Below, in pieces: positions 1 to 9,877 of a stretch of DNA of 64,000 nucleotides. How positions within the stretch are numbered: position 1 is the stretch's first letter; each line of letters starts with the position of its first letter. Source of the DNA: CADEFX01 sp963840425 (GTDB taxonomy: Bacteria > Pseudomonadota > Alphaproteobacteria > Rhizobiales > Hyphomicrobiaceae); the NCBI GenBank assembly GCA_963840425.1, contig CAWIYZ010000001.1, positions 206,901 to 270,900 on the forward strand, given 5' to 3'. Position numbers and translations under genes: made by a program. A model generated the notes under the pieces. The model saw only the letters and a program-made list of their open reading frames with translations, was not told the origin of the DNA and searched no databases.

Positions 1-954
1 AACGTGCACGCCGTCGCTGCCGACGAGCGGCACGAACATGCGGCTGCCGCCCCATACGCGCGCTGTGCCGACAACCTCACCGGCGCCGAACAGCGTATAT
101 TCGGTTGTGCTCTTGAAGCCCCATTCCAGAAGGCGGGCCGCTTCGCTCTTGCGCTCTTCCTCGCGCTCCAACCCGTTGACGACGACGATCAGACGCCGAT
201 TGTCCTGCTTGGCGGAGGCAACCATGCCGTACCCGGCGTCCTTGACGAAGCCGGTCTTGAGACCGTCGACGCCGAGGCTCAACGCCAGCAGAGGATTGCG
301 GTTATGGAAGCGATGTTTGCGGTATTGGAATTCACGCTGGCCAAAGCGCTTGTAAAGGTCGGGGTAATCGCGAATGAGATGGCGCGCCAGCATGGCAAGC
401 TCGCGTGCGGTCATCAGGTGCTCTGGTGCAGGCAGGCCGGTCGCATTACGGAACGTTGATTTCTTGAGACCGAGCTTGCGCGCCTCCTCGGTCATCAACA
501 GTGCAAAAGAGTCCTCGCTGCCGGCCATACCTTCTGCAACTGCGATACAGGCGTCGTTGCCTGACTGCACGATAATCCCCTGCAGGAGCTGATCGAGTGG
601 CTCCTTGGTGTTCACGGGCACAAACATTGCTGATGTGCCCGATGGCGCACCGCCTTTGCGCCAGGCGTTGACGCTGACGAGAAACTCGTCCTCGAGCTTG
701 ACCTGGCCAGTCTTGAGCGCCTTGAAGATCACCGCCACCGTCATCAATTTGCTCATGCTCGCGGGCGGTGCCAACTCGTCGGCGTTGTGCTGAAACAGCA
801 CCGCGCCGGTCTCTGCCTCCATGACGATGGCCTGGCGTGCCCTGGTGGTGAACTCGGTTTGCGCAACGGCGGCGCTCGCCCAACACATCCATACAAGTGC
901 GAATGCAGAGCATCGCACTATTCCTCCCCGCGCACCGGCGACGAGTCCCTTCAT
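1..954 (-). CDS. D-alanyl-D-alanine carboxypeptidase (PBP5/DacA family), 3' end outside window
   Basis: The reading frame runs off the left edge of the window, giving 318 residues of an exported penicillin-binding protein that trims the terminal D-alanine of peptidoglycan stem peptides in the periplasm. A signal peptide covers about residues 1-31. The three hallmarks of the serine DD-peptidase fold are visible in order: SxxK (S66-M-S-K69), SGN (131-133) and KTG (233-235). A C-terminal membrane anchor would lie beyond the window. The start at 954 gives a good signal sequence. The next gene upstream on the same strand is rlpA, a pairing common in Hyphomicrobiales, and both act on the cell wall. 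Confidence 0.93.
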   Translation of the reverse strand, partial: MKGLVAGARGGIVRCSAFALVWMCWASAAVAQTEFTTRARQAIVMEAETGAVLFQHNADELAPPASMSKLMTVAVIFKALKTGQVKLEDEFLVSVNAWRKGGAPSGTSAMFVPVNTKEPLDQLLQGIIVQSGNDACIAVAEGMAGSEDSFALLMTEEARKLGLKKSTFRNATGLPAPEHLMTARELAMLARHLIRDYPDLYKRFGQREFQYRKHRFHNRNPLLALSLGVDGLKTGFVKDAGYGMVASAKQDNRRLIVVVNGLEREEERKSEAARLLEWGFKSTTEYTLFGAGEVVGTARVWGGSRMFVPLVGSDGVHV

Positions 955-1070
955 GCAGATTGACGGATATCCTTGCATCGCTCGCGCGACTATTGGGTCT
1001 GGGTGCTCGCCAAGTCAATCGGGGTCAGCAAGCGGTGACGACTTCAGCCAAATGAATTTACTTAGCGCCT

Positions 1071-1739
1071 TCAGGGTTGCCGATGCGGCATCGCCTGCTC
1101 GGCGTAACGCCGGCCGCGCGCCGGGCCGTACCAGGGTTGGCTGGCGACGAAAGCCTGCTCCCGGTGGTCACTGCCATCGAGGGGTGCGCGACCGGCATAG
1201 CGCACACGAACATGTGCCAGGCCCTGCCCTGCGAAACCCAAGAGCCCTGCAGCATGGCGCGACAGATCGATGATGCGCCCCTTGGCGTAGGGTCCTCTGT
1301 CGTTGATGCGCACCAGGACCGTGCGGCCTGTTTGCATATTTGTGACATGCGCATACGAGGGGAGCGGCAAGGTTGGATGCGCGGCCGTCAGCGCACCCAT
1401 GTCGTAAATCTCGCCGTTGGCGGTTTTGCGCCCGTGGAAGTCATCGCCGTACCAAGATGCCACGCCGGTCCGATCGTAGACGGGGTCTTCCTGCGGAATG
1501 TACCAGCGCCCTGAGATTTGGTACGGAGCCCCGATCTTGTAGGTGCCACCGCCCTTCGGGACAGATCCGCCCCAGGCGACGCGCGGACTGGCCGACACGC
1601 CCTTGCCGGGATCATAGGCGCTGCGCTTGGCGAGTCCGCCACTCGAGCAGGCGCTGAGCGCCACGGCGAGCATGGCAAGCAACGGCAGAGCAGGCGGCAA
1701 AGCGCCCAAGCCGCGACGGCGGGCCAGCAAACACATGGT
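1071..1739 (-). CDS. rlpA: RlpA family septal ring lytic transglycosylase lipoprotein
   Basis: RlpA proteins are outer-membrane lipoproteins with a double-psi beta-barrel domain that cleaves denuded glycan strands at the septum. The chosen start at 1739 gives a lipoprotein signal with lipobox L-S-A-C near residue 30. An upstream in-frame start at 1817 exists but would put 26 residues before the signal. The DPBB core is clear: GVASWYG, FHGRKTANGE, AAHPTLPLPS, VRINDRGPY and RIIDLSRHAA. No SPOR domain follows, so this is a short form of about 222 residues. It lies just upstream of the carboxypeptidase gene on the same strand. Confidence 0.9.
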   Translation of the reverse strand, partial: TMCLLARRRGLGALPPALPLLAMLAVALSACSSGGLAKRSAYDPGKGVSASPRVAWGGSVPKGGGTYKIGAPYQISGRWYIPQEDPVYDRTGVASWYGDDFHGRKTANGEIYDMGALTAAHPTLPLPSYAHVTNMQTGRTVLVRINDRGPYAKGRIIDLSRHAAGLLGFAGQGLAHVRVRYAGRAPLDGSDHREQAFVASQPWYGPARGRRYAEQAMPHRQP

Positions 1740-1991
1740 AACAACGACGCTCCCCAGGGCCACGGTCTGTCTAGCCGCCGGATCAGGAGCGTACTGACAG
1801 TCGATCAGCCTGAACAAATTCGAGCTCAGGATGGCAGACGGGGGTTGCTACCCGGTAAAGCTTACATCGGGTTGTAGTGACGGGGCACACGCCACCTATC
1901 AATCTCGGCGGCCAGTCCCCGTTCGGTGAGGGTCTGATTTTCGGGTTATCATAGGACAAAGGGCGTGTTACCTGCCTGGTCCTTCGGAAAC

Positions 1992-2081
1992 GGATGGGTG
2001 GCCGAGTGGTTTAAGGCACCGGTCTTGAAAACCGGCGTGGGTTCACGCCCACCGGGGGTTCGAATCCCTCCCCATCCGCCA
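1992..2081 (+). tRNA. tRNA-Ser (anticodon UGA)
   Basis: A 90-nt class II tRNA with encoded CCA. The acceptor stem GGATGGG (1992-1998) pairs with CCCATCC (2071-2077), followed by discriminator G and CCA (2079-2081). The anticodon stem CCGGT/ACCGG encloses the loop CTTGAAA, which puts anticodon TGA at 2026-2028. A long variable arm (about 2036-2052) and the T arm GGGGGTTCGAATCCCT are present. A decayed phage-type integrase lies 150 bases downstream, so this tRNA is the likely attachment site of an integrated element. Confidence 0.96.
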
Positions 2082-2233
2082 CACCCACGCCTGATCACGT
2101 CTGCCCATGTCGGTCGACAGGTCAGAAATCCCCAGAATAAGCCCTCTTCTTACTGTCAGCGTCTGTACTCGTCCGCCAATGTCGGCTAACAGCGGGGATC
2201 ACAACATGGGCAGAAACATGGGCAAAGGTCGCG

Positions 2234-3476
2234 ATGGGGCGCCACGTCCACAAGCTCACCGCAGTCAAAGTCGCTGCCGCCAAGAAGCCCGGCTACATCG
2301 CCGATGGCGGCAATTTGTACCTGCGCGTTGCGCCGGGCGGCAGCAAGAGTTGGATGTTCCGCTTCACGGCTGGCTGGCAGGACACGTGATGCCGGGCTCG
2401 GCTCGTATCCCACCATCAGTTTGAGCAAGGCACGCGAGGAGGCCGAGAAGTATCGGCGGCTTGTTGCCGGTGGCGCCGATCCAATCGAGATACACCGGAG
2501 CGAGCGGCAAACGGCTCTCATCGCGTCTGCCAAGGCTATCACCTTCGAGGAGTGCGCCCGGACCTTTGTCGCCAGCCACGAGGCTGGCTGGCGCAACGAG
2601 CAAGCATCGGGCGCAGTGGTCCAGCACGCTCAAGACCTACGTGTATCCCGCTCGCGGGCAGCCTGCCCGTGCAGAGCATCGATACCACCATCGTCTTGTC
2701 GGTGTTGCAGCCGATCTGGACTTCCAAGCCGGAAACAGCCAGCCGCGTGAGAGGCCGTATCGAAGCGGTACTGAACTGGGCGAAGGTGCGGGGCTATCGG
2801 GATGGTGAGAACCCGGCCCGTTGGCGGGGGCATCTCGATCACCTGTTGCCCGCCAAAAGCAAGGTGCGCCGGGTCGTGCACCACGCCGCCCTGCCCTACG
2901 CCAACGTCAGCGCGTTCGTGGCAGGCCTGCGCGAGCAGATCACGGTGGCGACACGTGCATTGGAGTTTCTTATTTTGACGGCCACCCGCACAAGCGAGAC
3001 GCTCAACGCCACATGGGGCGAGGTCGATCTCGAAGAGCGGTTATGGGAGATTCCGGCAGAGAGAATGAAGTCCGGCCGTGCCCATCGGATTCCGCTGTGC
3101 AGGCGGACCATACAGAATTCTGAACGAGATGGCGGGGCTTCGGCAGAGCGAGTTTGTATTCCCCGGCGCCAAGCCAGGGCGGCCGCTGAGCAATATGGCT
3201 CTGGCAATGTGGCTCCGCCGCATGGGTTACCACGACATCACTGTCCATGGCTTTCGGTCGACTTTTCGCGACTGGGTGGCGGAACGGACCGCTTTCGCTG
3301 GCGAGGTCGCCGAGATGGCGCTGGCACATGCCGTCCCGGATGCGGTGGAACGGGCGTACAGGCGCAGCGACCTGCTCGATCAGCGCCGCAAACTGATGGA
3401 GGCTTGGGCAGCGTTTTGTAGCGGCAGCCTGTCGCAAGGCGCCGGCACTCGTAAGGCCCGGAGGGCTACTGCTTAG
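2234..3476 (+). pseudogene. Tyrosine recombinase (P4-type integrase), multiply frameshifted
   Basis: This is a P4/DUF4102-type integrase broken into at least four reading-frame pieces. The first begins at 2234 (MGRHVHKLTAVKV) with an N-terminal arm-binding domain reading DGGNLYLRV. The frame changes near 2375 (GLGSYPTISLSKAREEAEKY), near 2630 (core-binding region) and near 3100. The catalytic core is recognisable: the arginine region TATRTSETLNATW, then HGFRSTFRDW (HxxR), then MALAHAVPDAVERAYRR with the nucleophile tyrosine. At about 410 residues in total it is full length but not translatable as it stands. It sits directly downstream of tRNA-Ser in the orientation typical of tRNA-targeting islands. 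Confidence 0.85.
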
Positions 3477-3479
3477 ACG

Positions 3480-4243
3480 ACCTGAGCACCCCATTGTAGG
3501 ACGCCTGTGAGCCCAATCCGACGCCCACGACAGCGTGGCGCGAAACGCAGCCGCCGAAGAGGAACCGCTGGCCAGGGGCGCTGGAGGCGCGCGAGATCAC
3601 GGCCGCCGACGTTACTCGCGTTGCGGATGCTGGGAACATCCCGGATGAGCTACGCCCGTCCTTTGCGCGGTGGCTCAAGGGCGACCCTGCACTTTTGCTG
3701 GCTCGCGGATCGACACTACCGAGACGACAAGACGCTGCGGGCCAAGAAAGTCACACTCACTCGTCTCTTGGACCAAGTGTCGAGGGTGCGCATCGAACTC
3801 GACAAGGTTGACCTCAGACAGCATTTGCTCGGGGCTGCATTGCAGAAGCTTGTTCTGGGAAAGACCACGGGCTGACGGAAACGAGATCGGTACGAACAGA
3901 TTGTGCGGAAGTCGGCGGCGCGGATGCAGCGTGCATCAGACACAATCGATGGCTGGAGGAGCTTCTCCAGCATGACCTGAAGCATCTGGAGCGCAGGCCG
4001 GAAACCGGAGACGAGCGAAGAGCACGTGAGCAGGCCGCCAGCAAGCCCGCCATCGACCATCTCACCCAAATGATCGTCAGCTATTGGCGAGGGCAGCTCC
4101 ATGGCAAGCCCACGGCAGCGGCTATGGGCGATTTTGCCGTCGCCGTCTTCAGGCTGGCCGGAGACGAGCATCTCGCGCGAGACAGCCGTCGAGCGACTGA
4201 AGGTCTATTTGCGCTCCCACGCCCGGTAAAAGGTCGGCGCTAA
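3480..4243 (+). pseudogene. Decayed hypothetical gene behind the integrase
   Basis: No single frame is open. Coherent protein-like stretches appear in alternating frames: ALEAREITAADVTRVADAG and PDELRPSFARWLKGD (about 3580-3690), LDQVSRVRIELDKVDLRQHL (about 3760-3830), and a last stretch ending at 4243 with AIDHLTQMIVSYWRGQLHG and GDFAVAVFRLAGDEHLARD. I do not recognise the family. The pattern suggests a small accessory gene of the integrated element broken by at least two frameshifts. Confidence 0.4.
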
Positions 4244-4319
4244 ATCTTCTCGTTTTACCGGCTCTGCGGCCGCAATTTCTTCGTCAGACGTTGCACGACG
4301 GTCTAAATCGGAGAACGGC

Positions 4320-4535
4320 ATGATTGCGGAAACCACACTTCAGCGCCAACGCCTGGCGCTCAGCGTAGCGGAAGCGGCCGTTGAAGCCGGTGTCGGTCGC
4401 GATCAAGTCTATGCGGCTATTCGTGACGGCCGACTTGAGGCGCGCAAGTGGGGACGCCGCACGGTCATCACTTACGATGCACTGCAACGATTTCTTGGCG
4501 GGTTGCCGCTGTTGCGGCTTCCGCCGCCGCCGTAG
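4320..4535 (+). CDS. Helix-turn-helix excisionase/AlpA-like DNA-binding protein
   Basis: A 71-residue protein with one MerR/AlpA-type helix-turn-helix (residues about 13-60): LSVAEAAVEAGVGRDQVYAAI, then the wing DGRLEARKWGRRTVITYDAL. Such proteins act as recombination directionality factors or as local regulators on integrative elements. It lies between the decayed integrase and the primase-helicase gene, where such a factor is expected. The proline-rich tail (LPPPP) is not part of the fold. Whether it is excisionase or repressor cannot be told from sequence. Confidence 0.7.
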   Translation: MIAETTLQRQRLALSVAEAAVEAGVGRDQVYAAIRDGRLEARKWGRRTVITYDALQRFLGGLPLLRLPPPP

Positions 4536-4562
4536 AGCGCGAAAGCTCGAAGGCACCTTCTG

Positions 4563-4600
4563 AAAAAAAATGGCCGTTGGGTTGCTACCCCGCAACGGCC
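4563..4600 (-). terminator. Intrinsic terminator, minus strand
   Basis: Arms GGCCGTTG (4572-4579) and CAACGGCC (4593-4600) form a perfect 8-bp stem with a 13-nt loop. Read on the minus strand, the hairpin is followed by A and then eight U residues (4570-4563). No minus-strand gene is visible just to the right, so it may block antisense transcription from within the primase gene. Confidence 0.6.
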
Positions 4601-4650
4601 GAAATCAAGCTTCGATGGCGGAAGTATAGTGCTTCCCGCGCCTGCCCGCA

Positions 4651-7095
4651 ATGTTTGCAGCCGCCATCCTGAACCCGACAGAGGTCAAAGCGATGGCGAC
4701 CGGCGATTTGCATACAATGTTGCGCCTCTACCACGACGCTGCCGAGGGACTGGACGGCGTGTTCATGCTGATGAGCATCCATGCCAACACCGGCCGGGTG
4801 GCGGTCAATCAGTTTGACATCGGCGATGTGGATGCCATGGCAGCCCAAGCGGTGACATGGGCTGAACACAGCAATGTCTACATGCCTCCGGCCATTCTGC
4901 GGCGCGATCTGCCGCCGGGAAGACGAGGCACGGTGGATGACACCGTCGCCATCCTAGGCTTGGTCGTTGATGATGACCATGACACCGGGCGCACATGCAA
5001 TTTGCCGGTGGGGGTCGCTCCGACCTGCGTTATCACCACGTGCAGCCGACCCGAGGTGAACCGCCACATCCATTTTGCGTTCACGCAGCCGCTTTTACCA
5101 AGTGAAGCGGCACCTCTGGCCGATCTGTTGCACGGCAAGTGCGGCGGCGATTTCGGCACCAAGGATATCGCCCACGTCTGGCGCCTGCCCGGTACGCTGA
5201 ACCATCCCAACGCAGCCAAGATCAAGCGCGGTCGTCCGACCGAGCCGCAGCCTGTGACGCTGGCTGGCGGGACATTCCGAAGGCTCGATGCTGGCGAGCT
5301 ACGGCAGGTCCTGGAAGGGATGCCGGATCGCCGTATGGCGCAGGCACAGCCCCCCTGTGCGATGGCGGCCGAGCAACAGTGCATCATTGAAAGGCTGCCC
5401 GGTCGGCTCCGCGATCTGATCGAAGCGGAAGGAGAGGAGGATCGTTCGGCGCACTGCTTCAGGACCATGCTCGCCCTGATGGACCACAACCTCAGCGACC
5501 ACGATGTGCGTCTCGTGGCGGTAGGTGCACCCTTCGCTAGGAAATTCACGGAACGGGGAGATATCGATGCCGAAATTGCGCGCGTGCGCAGCAAGCACGA
5601 GAGCCAGAAGACGGCGCGGTCGAATGGCACGGCTTCGCCGTCGAGCCCAGTTTCCTCGCCCTCCGGCGCGCGGCGGACGCAGGCTGATACGCTGATCGAG
5701 ATCGCCTCTGATGAGGGCGTGCAGCTTTATCATGCGCCGGACGACACAGCCTTTGCGGATGTCGACGTCGATGGCCACCGTGAGACCTGGCCGGTCAGGA
5801 GTGCGGGCTTCGCTCGGTGGCTGCGGCGAGCCTTTTTCGCCAAGACCGAACGCGGCCCGAACAGCACCGCGATGGCGACGGCAACAGGGATGATCGAGGC
5901 ACGTGCCCACTACGAAGGGCCGGAGCGTCCTGTTCACATGCGCGTGGCGACCGAGGGGGATCGCATTTATCTCGACCTCTGCGATCCGAACTGGCGTGCC
6001 ATAGAGATCGATGCTGATGGCTGGCGCATCGAGGATGCGCCGCCGGTCAGGTTTCGACGAGCGAAGGGCATGCTGCCGCTGCCTGCACCAGTGCGCGGGG
6101 GCGGAATCGAAGAGCTGCGTGAGCACCTGCACGTGAGTTGCAGCCATTTTGTGCTTGTCGTGTCCTGGCTGCTTGCCGCCTTACGCGGACGTGGCCCCTA
6201 CCCGACCCTGTCGCTGAACGGTGAGCAGGGCACCGGCAAGACAATGACCGCCGACATGCTGCGGCAGCTCGTTGATCCGAGCGCCGCTTCCCTGCGCGTT
6301 CTCCCTCGTGACGTACGCAATCTCTATGTCTCAGCCCTCAATGGTTACGTCATGGGGTTCGACAACCTTTCCAGCATTCCGGCCGAAATTTCCGACGCGC
6401 TTTGTCGCCTGTCGACGGGCGGAGGATTCTCGGTACGCGCCCTGTACACAGACAGCGACGAAGTTCTGTTCGATGGCCAGCGCCCGATTGTCATGACGAG
6501 TATTACCGATGTTGCAGATCGAGCAGACTTGGCCGACAGACTGATTCTGGTTCGGCTGGATGCATTACCAGAGCACGAGCGGAAACCCGAGGACGAGCTG
6601 CGGAGCGCGTTTGAGGCGGCGAGACCGCGCATCCTCGGGGCTTTGCTCGATGTGGTGAGCCACGGGCTCAAGATGCTGCCCGATGTGCAGCTCGATTGTT
6701 CGCCGCGCATGGCAGACTACGCCAAGTGGCTGCGCGCCTGCGAAACGGCAGTTTGGTCGCCCGGCACGCACATGGCCGCCTACAACGCCAATCGGCACGA
6801 AGCCATTGAGATCGTCCTGGATGCCGACCCTGTCGCCATTGCCGTGCGCACCTTAATGGCGGATCGCACCATGTGCGTCGCCACTGCGACCGAACTCTTG
6901 GATGTCCTTAGCCAGCTCGTCTCTGAGGATACTCGTCACAGCAGGGAGTGGCCTAAGGCGGCAAACGCGCTCTCGGGCCGCCTCGTCCGGTTGGCACCCG
7001 GTCTGCGGCGCGTGGGTGTGGCCATCACATTCGATAGAAGCGGGGACAGGCGCCAGATCATCATTGAGAAGCAGCAGCCGTCATCATCGTCATGA
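4651..7095 (+). CDS. Primase-helicase protein of a mobile element (RepB-like primase fused to an AAA/SF3-like ATPase)
   Basis: An 814-residue replication protein. The N-terminal half has the pattern of an archaeo-eukaryotic (RepB-like) primase: VDDDHD acidic motif (106-111), RHIHFAF (138-144), and WRLPGTLNHP (177-186). A linker rich in S and P follows around residue 325-345. The C-terminal half holds a P-loop GEQGTGKT (524-531) and downstream DRLILVRLD, as in element-encoded helicases. It would prime and unwind element DNA. The start is uncertain: 4651 is the first in-frame ATG and 4693 is an alternative. Its neighbours are an excisionase-like protein and a membrane/winged-helix protein. The reading frame is intact, unlike most genes around it. 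Confidence 0.8.
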   Translation: MFAAAILNPTEVKAMATGDLHTMLRLYHDAAEGLDGVFMLMSIHANTGRVAVNQFDIGDVDAMAAQAVTWAEHSNVYMPPAILRRDLPPGRRGTVDDTVAILGLVVDDDHDTGRTCNLPVGVAPTCVITTCSRPEVNRHIHFAFTQPLLPSEAAPLADLLHGKCGGDFGTKDIAHVWRLPGTLNHPNAAKIKRGRPTEPQPVTLAGGTFRRLDAGELRQVLEGMPDRRMAQAQPPCAMAAEQQCIIERLPGRLRDLIEAEGEEDRSAHCFRTMLALMDHNLSDHDVRLVAVGAPFARKFTERGDIDAEIARVRSKHESQKTARSNGTASPSSPVSSPSGARRTQADTLIEIASDEGVQLYHAPDDTAFADVDVDGHRETWPVRSAGFARWLRRAFFAKTERGPNSTAMATATGMIEARAHYEGPERPVHMRVATEGDRIYLDLCDPNWRAIEIDADGWRIEDAPPVRFRRAKGMLPLPAPVRGGGIEELREHLHVSCSHFVLVVSWLLAALRGRGPYPTLSLNGEQGTGKTMTADMLRQLVDPSAASLRVLPRDVRNLYVSALNGYVMGFDNLSSIPAEISDALCRLSTGGGFSVRALYTDSDEVLFDGQRPIVMTSITDVADRADLADRLILVRLDALPEHERKPEDELRSAFEAARPRILGALLDVVSHGLKMLPDVQLDCSPRMADYAKWLRACETAVWSPGTHMAAYNANRHEAIEIVLDADPVAIAVRTLMADRTMCVATATELLDVLSQLVSEDTRHSREWPKAANALSGRLVRLAPGLRRVGVAITFDRSGDRRQIIIEKQQPSSSS

Positions 7096-7163
7096 TCGTC
7101 ATCCCATGGCACAACAGATGTTGGAAACACAGCGGCAGTCGTGACGATGTGACGATGATGACG
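7079..7163. repeat. 14-bp perfect inverted repeat at the end of the primase gene
   Basis: CGTCATCATCGTCA (7079-7092) is matched by TGACGATGATGACG (7150-7163), with extra copies of the CGTCAT/GACGATG core between them. The right arm is followed by CTCTTTT, so a long-loop terminator is possible. A protein-binding site of the element is the alternative. Confidence 0.45.
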
Positions 7164-7394
7164 CTCTTTTCGCTCAGGCGAACATGTAGGGTCGCGAGGT
7201 GGTGTTGCTCGATGACGCGAAAGCCCGCACCTGAATGGAAGAGCACGCACATTCGACTTTTATAAATCGCGTGCTTGCATCACACTGGCCGGGTGCTCCT
7301 GACCAGAGCTTGCGCAAAACGGCACTGGCAGCGACGGCGCACCTGCACCTGCGGTAACGTGAGTGGCGTTCGGATCGAGGGATCGAACCTGCTC

Positions 7395-8547
7395 ATGGGC
7401 TCCGACATCACACTGAAGTTGGCCTGCTACGGCGCGGCAGCCGCTCTGTGCGCCGTCACGGTGGCGGCCAATCTCAAGTTCGGCCTGACACTGGGCAGCA
7501 CGCCCGAAGAGAAGGCCATCTACGCCACCGCCAGCGTGGCCGCCGACGTGTTCAAGTGCACTATGATCATGGTCGTGATCCGGCTCTGGCAGAAACGCCA
7601 GCGCTGGTTGGCAGGCGTCGGCGCGGTATTTGGCGTCGCTCTGCTTGATGTGGTCGTTGGCATCGGCGGCTGGATTTGCACTGGCGACGCGAGAGCACAC
7701 CGCCGCCATGCATGCCGCCACCAGCAAGGTCATCGACGGGTGGACGACGACCATCCGCCGCGCCGGTGAGCAGCTCGCGCTGGTCGAACGGTCCCGGCCA
7801 TCAACGGTCATCGAGGCCGAACTCGCCAGCCAACTCGTCCCGGCTGCGATCTGGAAACGAACACAGGCCTGCACCGAGCTGACCCTGCCCGAGAGCCACA
7901 CGGCCTGTGCTCGCGTGCTGGCGCTGCGGCAGGAGCTGGCCGCCGCCCAATCGGCGCGAGCGCTCGAAGAGCGGGTTGACGAGGCCCGGCGTCACCTCGC
8001 CACCGCGCCGGTGGTGGGTCAGACCGCCGATCCGCAGGTGGCGGGTCTGGCGGCGCTGGTGGGTGCCGAGGAGCCCACCCTGCGGCGTGCTCTGGCGTTG
8101 TTGCTCGCGGTTCTGGTCGAGGCGGGTTCCGCAGTCGGCTTTCCCCTGGCTAGTGCCGCCACGGCCAACCCGCCACCCCCACCACAAACAGGCGCAACCT
8201 CACGCACGCCAGCAGTTCCCGGTCGCGCACCCAACGGCTCTGCGCCTTCCGGGGTGGTGAGTTTTGCAGAGCGGGCGGCGCGCAGAAAGCGTGGTCGCCG
8301 ACCCGCCACCCAACCCGACGCTTCGCTGGTGGGTTGGGCCGCGCAATGCCTGCGGCGTGATCATCATGGCTGCATCGGCGCACGCACCACCTACCAAGCA
8401 TACTGCCGGTGGGCGGAGGGTGCGGGCGTCAACGCCGTTACCGAGACCAAGTTCGGCCGCTTCATGACCGGCAACATCGCCGCCATGGGCGGCAAGAAGG
8501 TCGAGCGCCGGCAGGGAGCCTTCTACGTCGGCGTCGACCTGATCTAG
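7395..8547 (+). pseudogene. Membrane protein with C-terminal primase-type winged helix, one frameshift
   Basis: The first frame starts at 7395 (MGSDITLKLACYGAAAALC) and encodes three hydrophobic segments: residues about 8-25, 48-62 and 71-85. Near 7640 the frame must change once to continue into CLMWSLASAAGFALATREH, after which the protein stays open to 8547. The middle is alpha-helical (residues about 95-230), followed by a Pro-rich linker. The end, YQAYCRWAEGAGVNAVTETKFGRFMT, resembles the winged-helix domain at the C terminus of P4-type primases. Combined length is about 383 residues. A membrane-anchored DNA-binding protein next to the replicase is a plausible role, but it is inferred. Confidence 0.65.
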
Positions 8548-8601
8548 GAGCCGGATCAGCCGGCCGTCAGGATGGCGGCATGAGCAAACGGACTCGGCCG
8601 C

Positions 8602-9145
8602 ATTGTCACGGGTAACCAAATCAGGGCGGCGCGCAGCTTGCTCGACTGGTCGACGGGCCAAGCTTGCTCGTGCAGCCGGTCTTCACCCCAATGCCGTCGC
8701 CTATTGGGAGCAGACGCCTGTCATCCCGACTGGCCGCCGCGAGCCGCATGCCTGCACGAGGATCAGGGAGGCGCTGCACGATGCCGGTATCGAGTTCGTC
8801 GGCCACGCCAAGCCGGGCGTTCGCTTGTGCGACAACGCCAATTACGTCAGCCGCCCCCCATCGCGCGCGCGCCCGCGTCATGGGGTGATACGAGTTTCGC
8901 CACGTTTGGCGGTGCTGCTCGGAAGTAAGACCGTGCCCGTCGCTGCGACGCCTCGCAAGTCGCCATCTCACCCATGCGGAGCCAAGACCCGCACCGGCGC
9001 ACCGTGCCAGCGGAGGGCCTTAGCCAACGGCCGTTGCCGCAATCATGGCGGTGCCTCCACGGGACCGACGACGCCGGCGGGACGAAGACGGATTGCCGAG
9101 GTGCAGCGGAGGCGCTGGACCGAATGGCGTGCGCAAAGGATGTAG
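8602..9145 (+). pseudogene. XRE-like regulator with C-terminal HGGxSTG motif, frameshifted near the start
   Basis: The N-terminal helix-turn-helix reads GNQIRAARSLLDWSTG in one frame. It then shifts near 8660 to ARAAGLHPNAVAYWE in the frame that stays open to 9145. The rest contains IREALHDAGIEFVG and a C-terminal Cys/His-containing segment, CGAKTRTGAPCQRRAL followed by CRNHGGASTGP. The HGGxSTG signature belongs to a family of alphaproteobacterial element-borne DNA-binding proteins. Without the shift the protein would be about 180-190 residues. A TTG at 8603 could start the second frame, but it would scramble the first helix. Confidence 0.65.
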
Positions 9146-9190
9146 CAACGGCTTCGTGAACCACGAAACATAGCTCAATCAACCGAGGTG

Positions 9191-9670
9191 ATGATGTCGA
9201 ACACCAACATCACGACGAACCATACCGAGCCCTCGACAGCCTTGTGGCCGAGGGCGATCAGGCTATGACCGGCTGGCGCGCTCAACCCTAGACATGCTGA
9301 TGATCATCACCAAGCTCGCCGAGCGCGGCGTCAGTTCGTGTCGCTGGCCGAGCCCTGGGCCAACACCGATAGTCCGGCCTCCAAGCTCATGTTGACGATG
9401 ATGGCCGGCATTGCCGAGTTCGAGCGCGGCCGCATCCGCGAGCGTCAGCGGGAAGGCATCGTCCTGGCCAAGACCAAGGGCGTGTTCAAGGGCGGCAAGG
9501 TGCGCTTCGATCTGGCCGTCATCCAGCAGAAGCGCGCGGAAGGCATGACGCCGACCGAGATCGCACGGCATCTCGGCTGTAACCCGGCAACGGTGTTCAG
9601 GGCGCTGCGCGCGACGGCGCGCCAGGGCCGCCTTGCGGAGGGCCGCCGCACCGCATGGTCGGTACGGTAG
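9191..9670 (+). pseudogene. Serine recombinase (resolvase/invertase), 5'-truncated
   Basis: The C-terminal two thirds of a resolvase survive. YRALDSLVAEGD and DRLARSTLDMLMIITKLAERGV are split by frameshifts near 9260 and 9335. An intact stretch from 9338 follows: LMLTMMAGIAEFERGRIRERQ with the long E helix, then the HTH MTPTEIARHLGCNPATVFRAL. The N-terminal portion with the catalytic serine is missing, so the protein cannot recombine DNA. It is a mobile-element relic. Confidence 0.8.
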
Positions 9671-9877
9671 GCCACTGAAACCGGCCTTCACGGCTCTGGA
9701 GTTCCACGATCAAATGGAACGCCACAATCCGTGATTGGACAATTTGTACGAAATCACACATAGCCGTCCGAGGAACGTCTCCGCTTCTGTCAACCTTGCG
9801 CGGCGTTCCAGTATAGCGCCCGACGTACCGCGCACCACAAGGGGCGCTCTACTCTCTGCGCAACTTCGCAACGAGGG

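Noticed and set aside
5299..6147. Minus-strand frame of 282 codons
   Set aside because: Shadow of the primase-helicase gene; no start site or domain.
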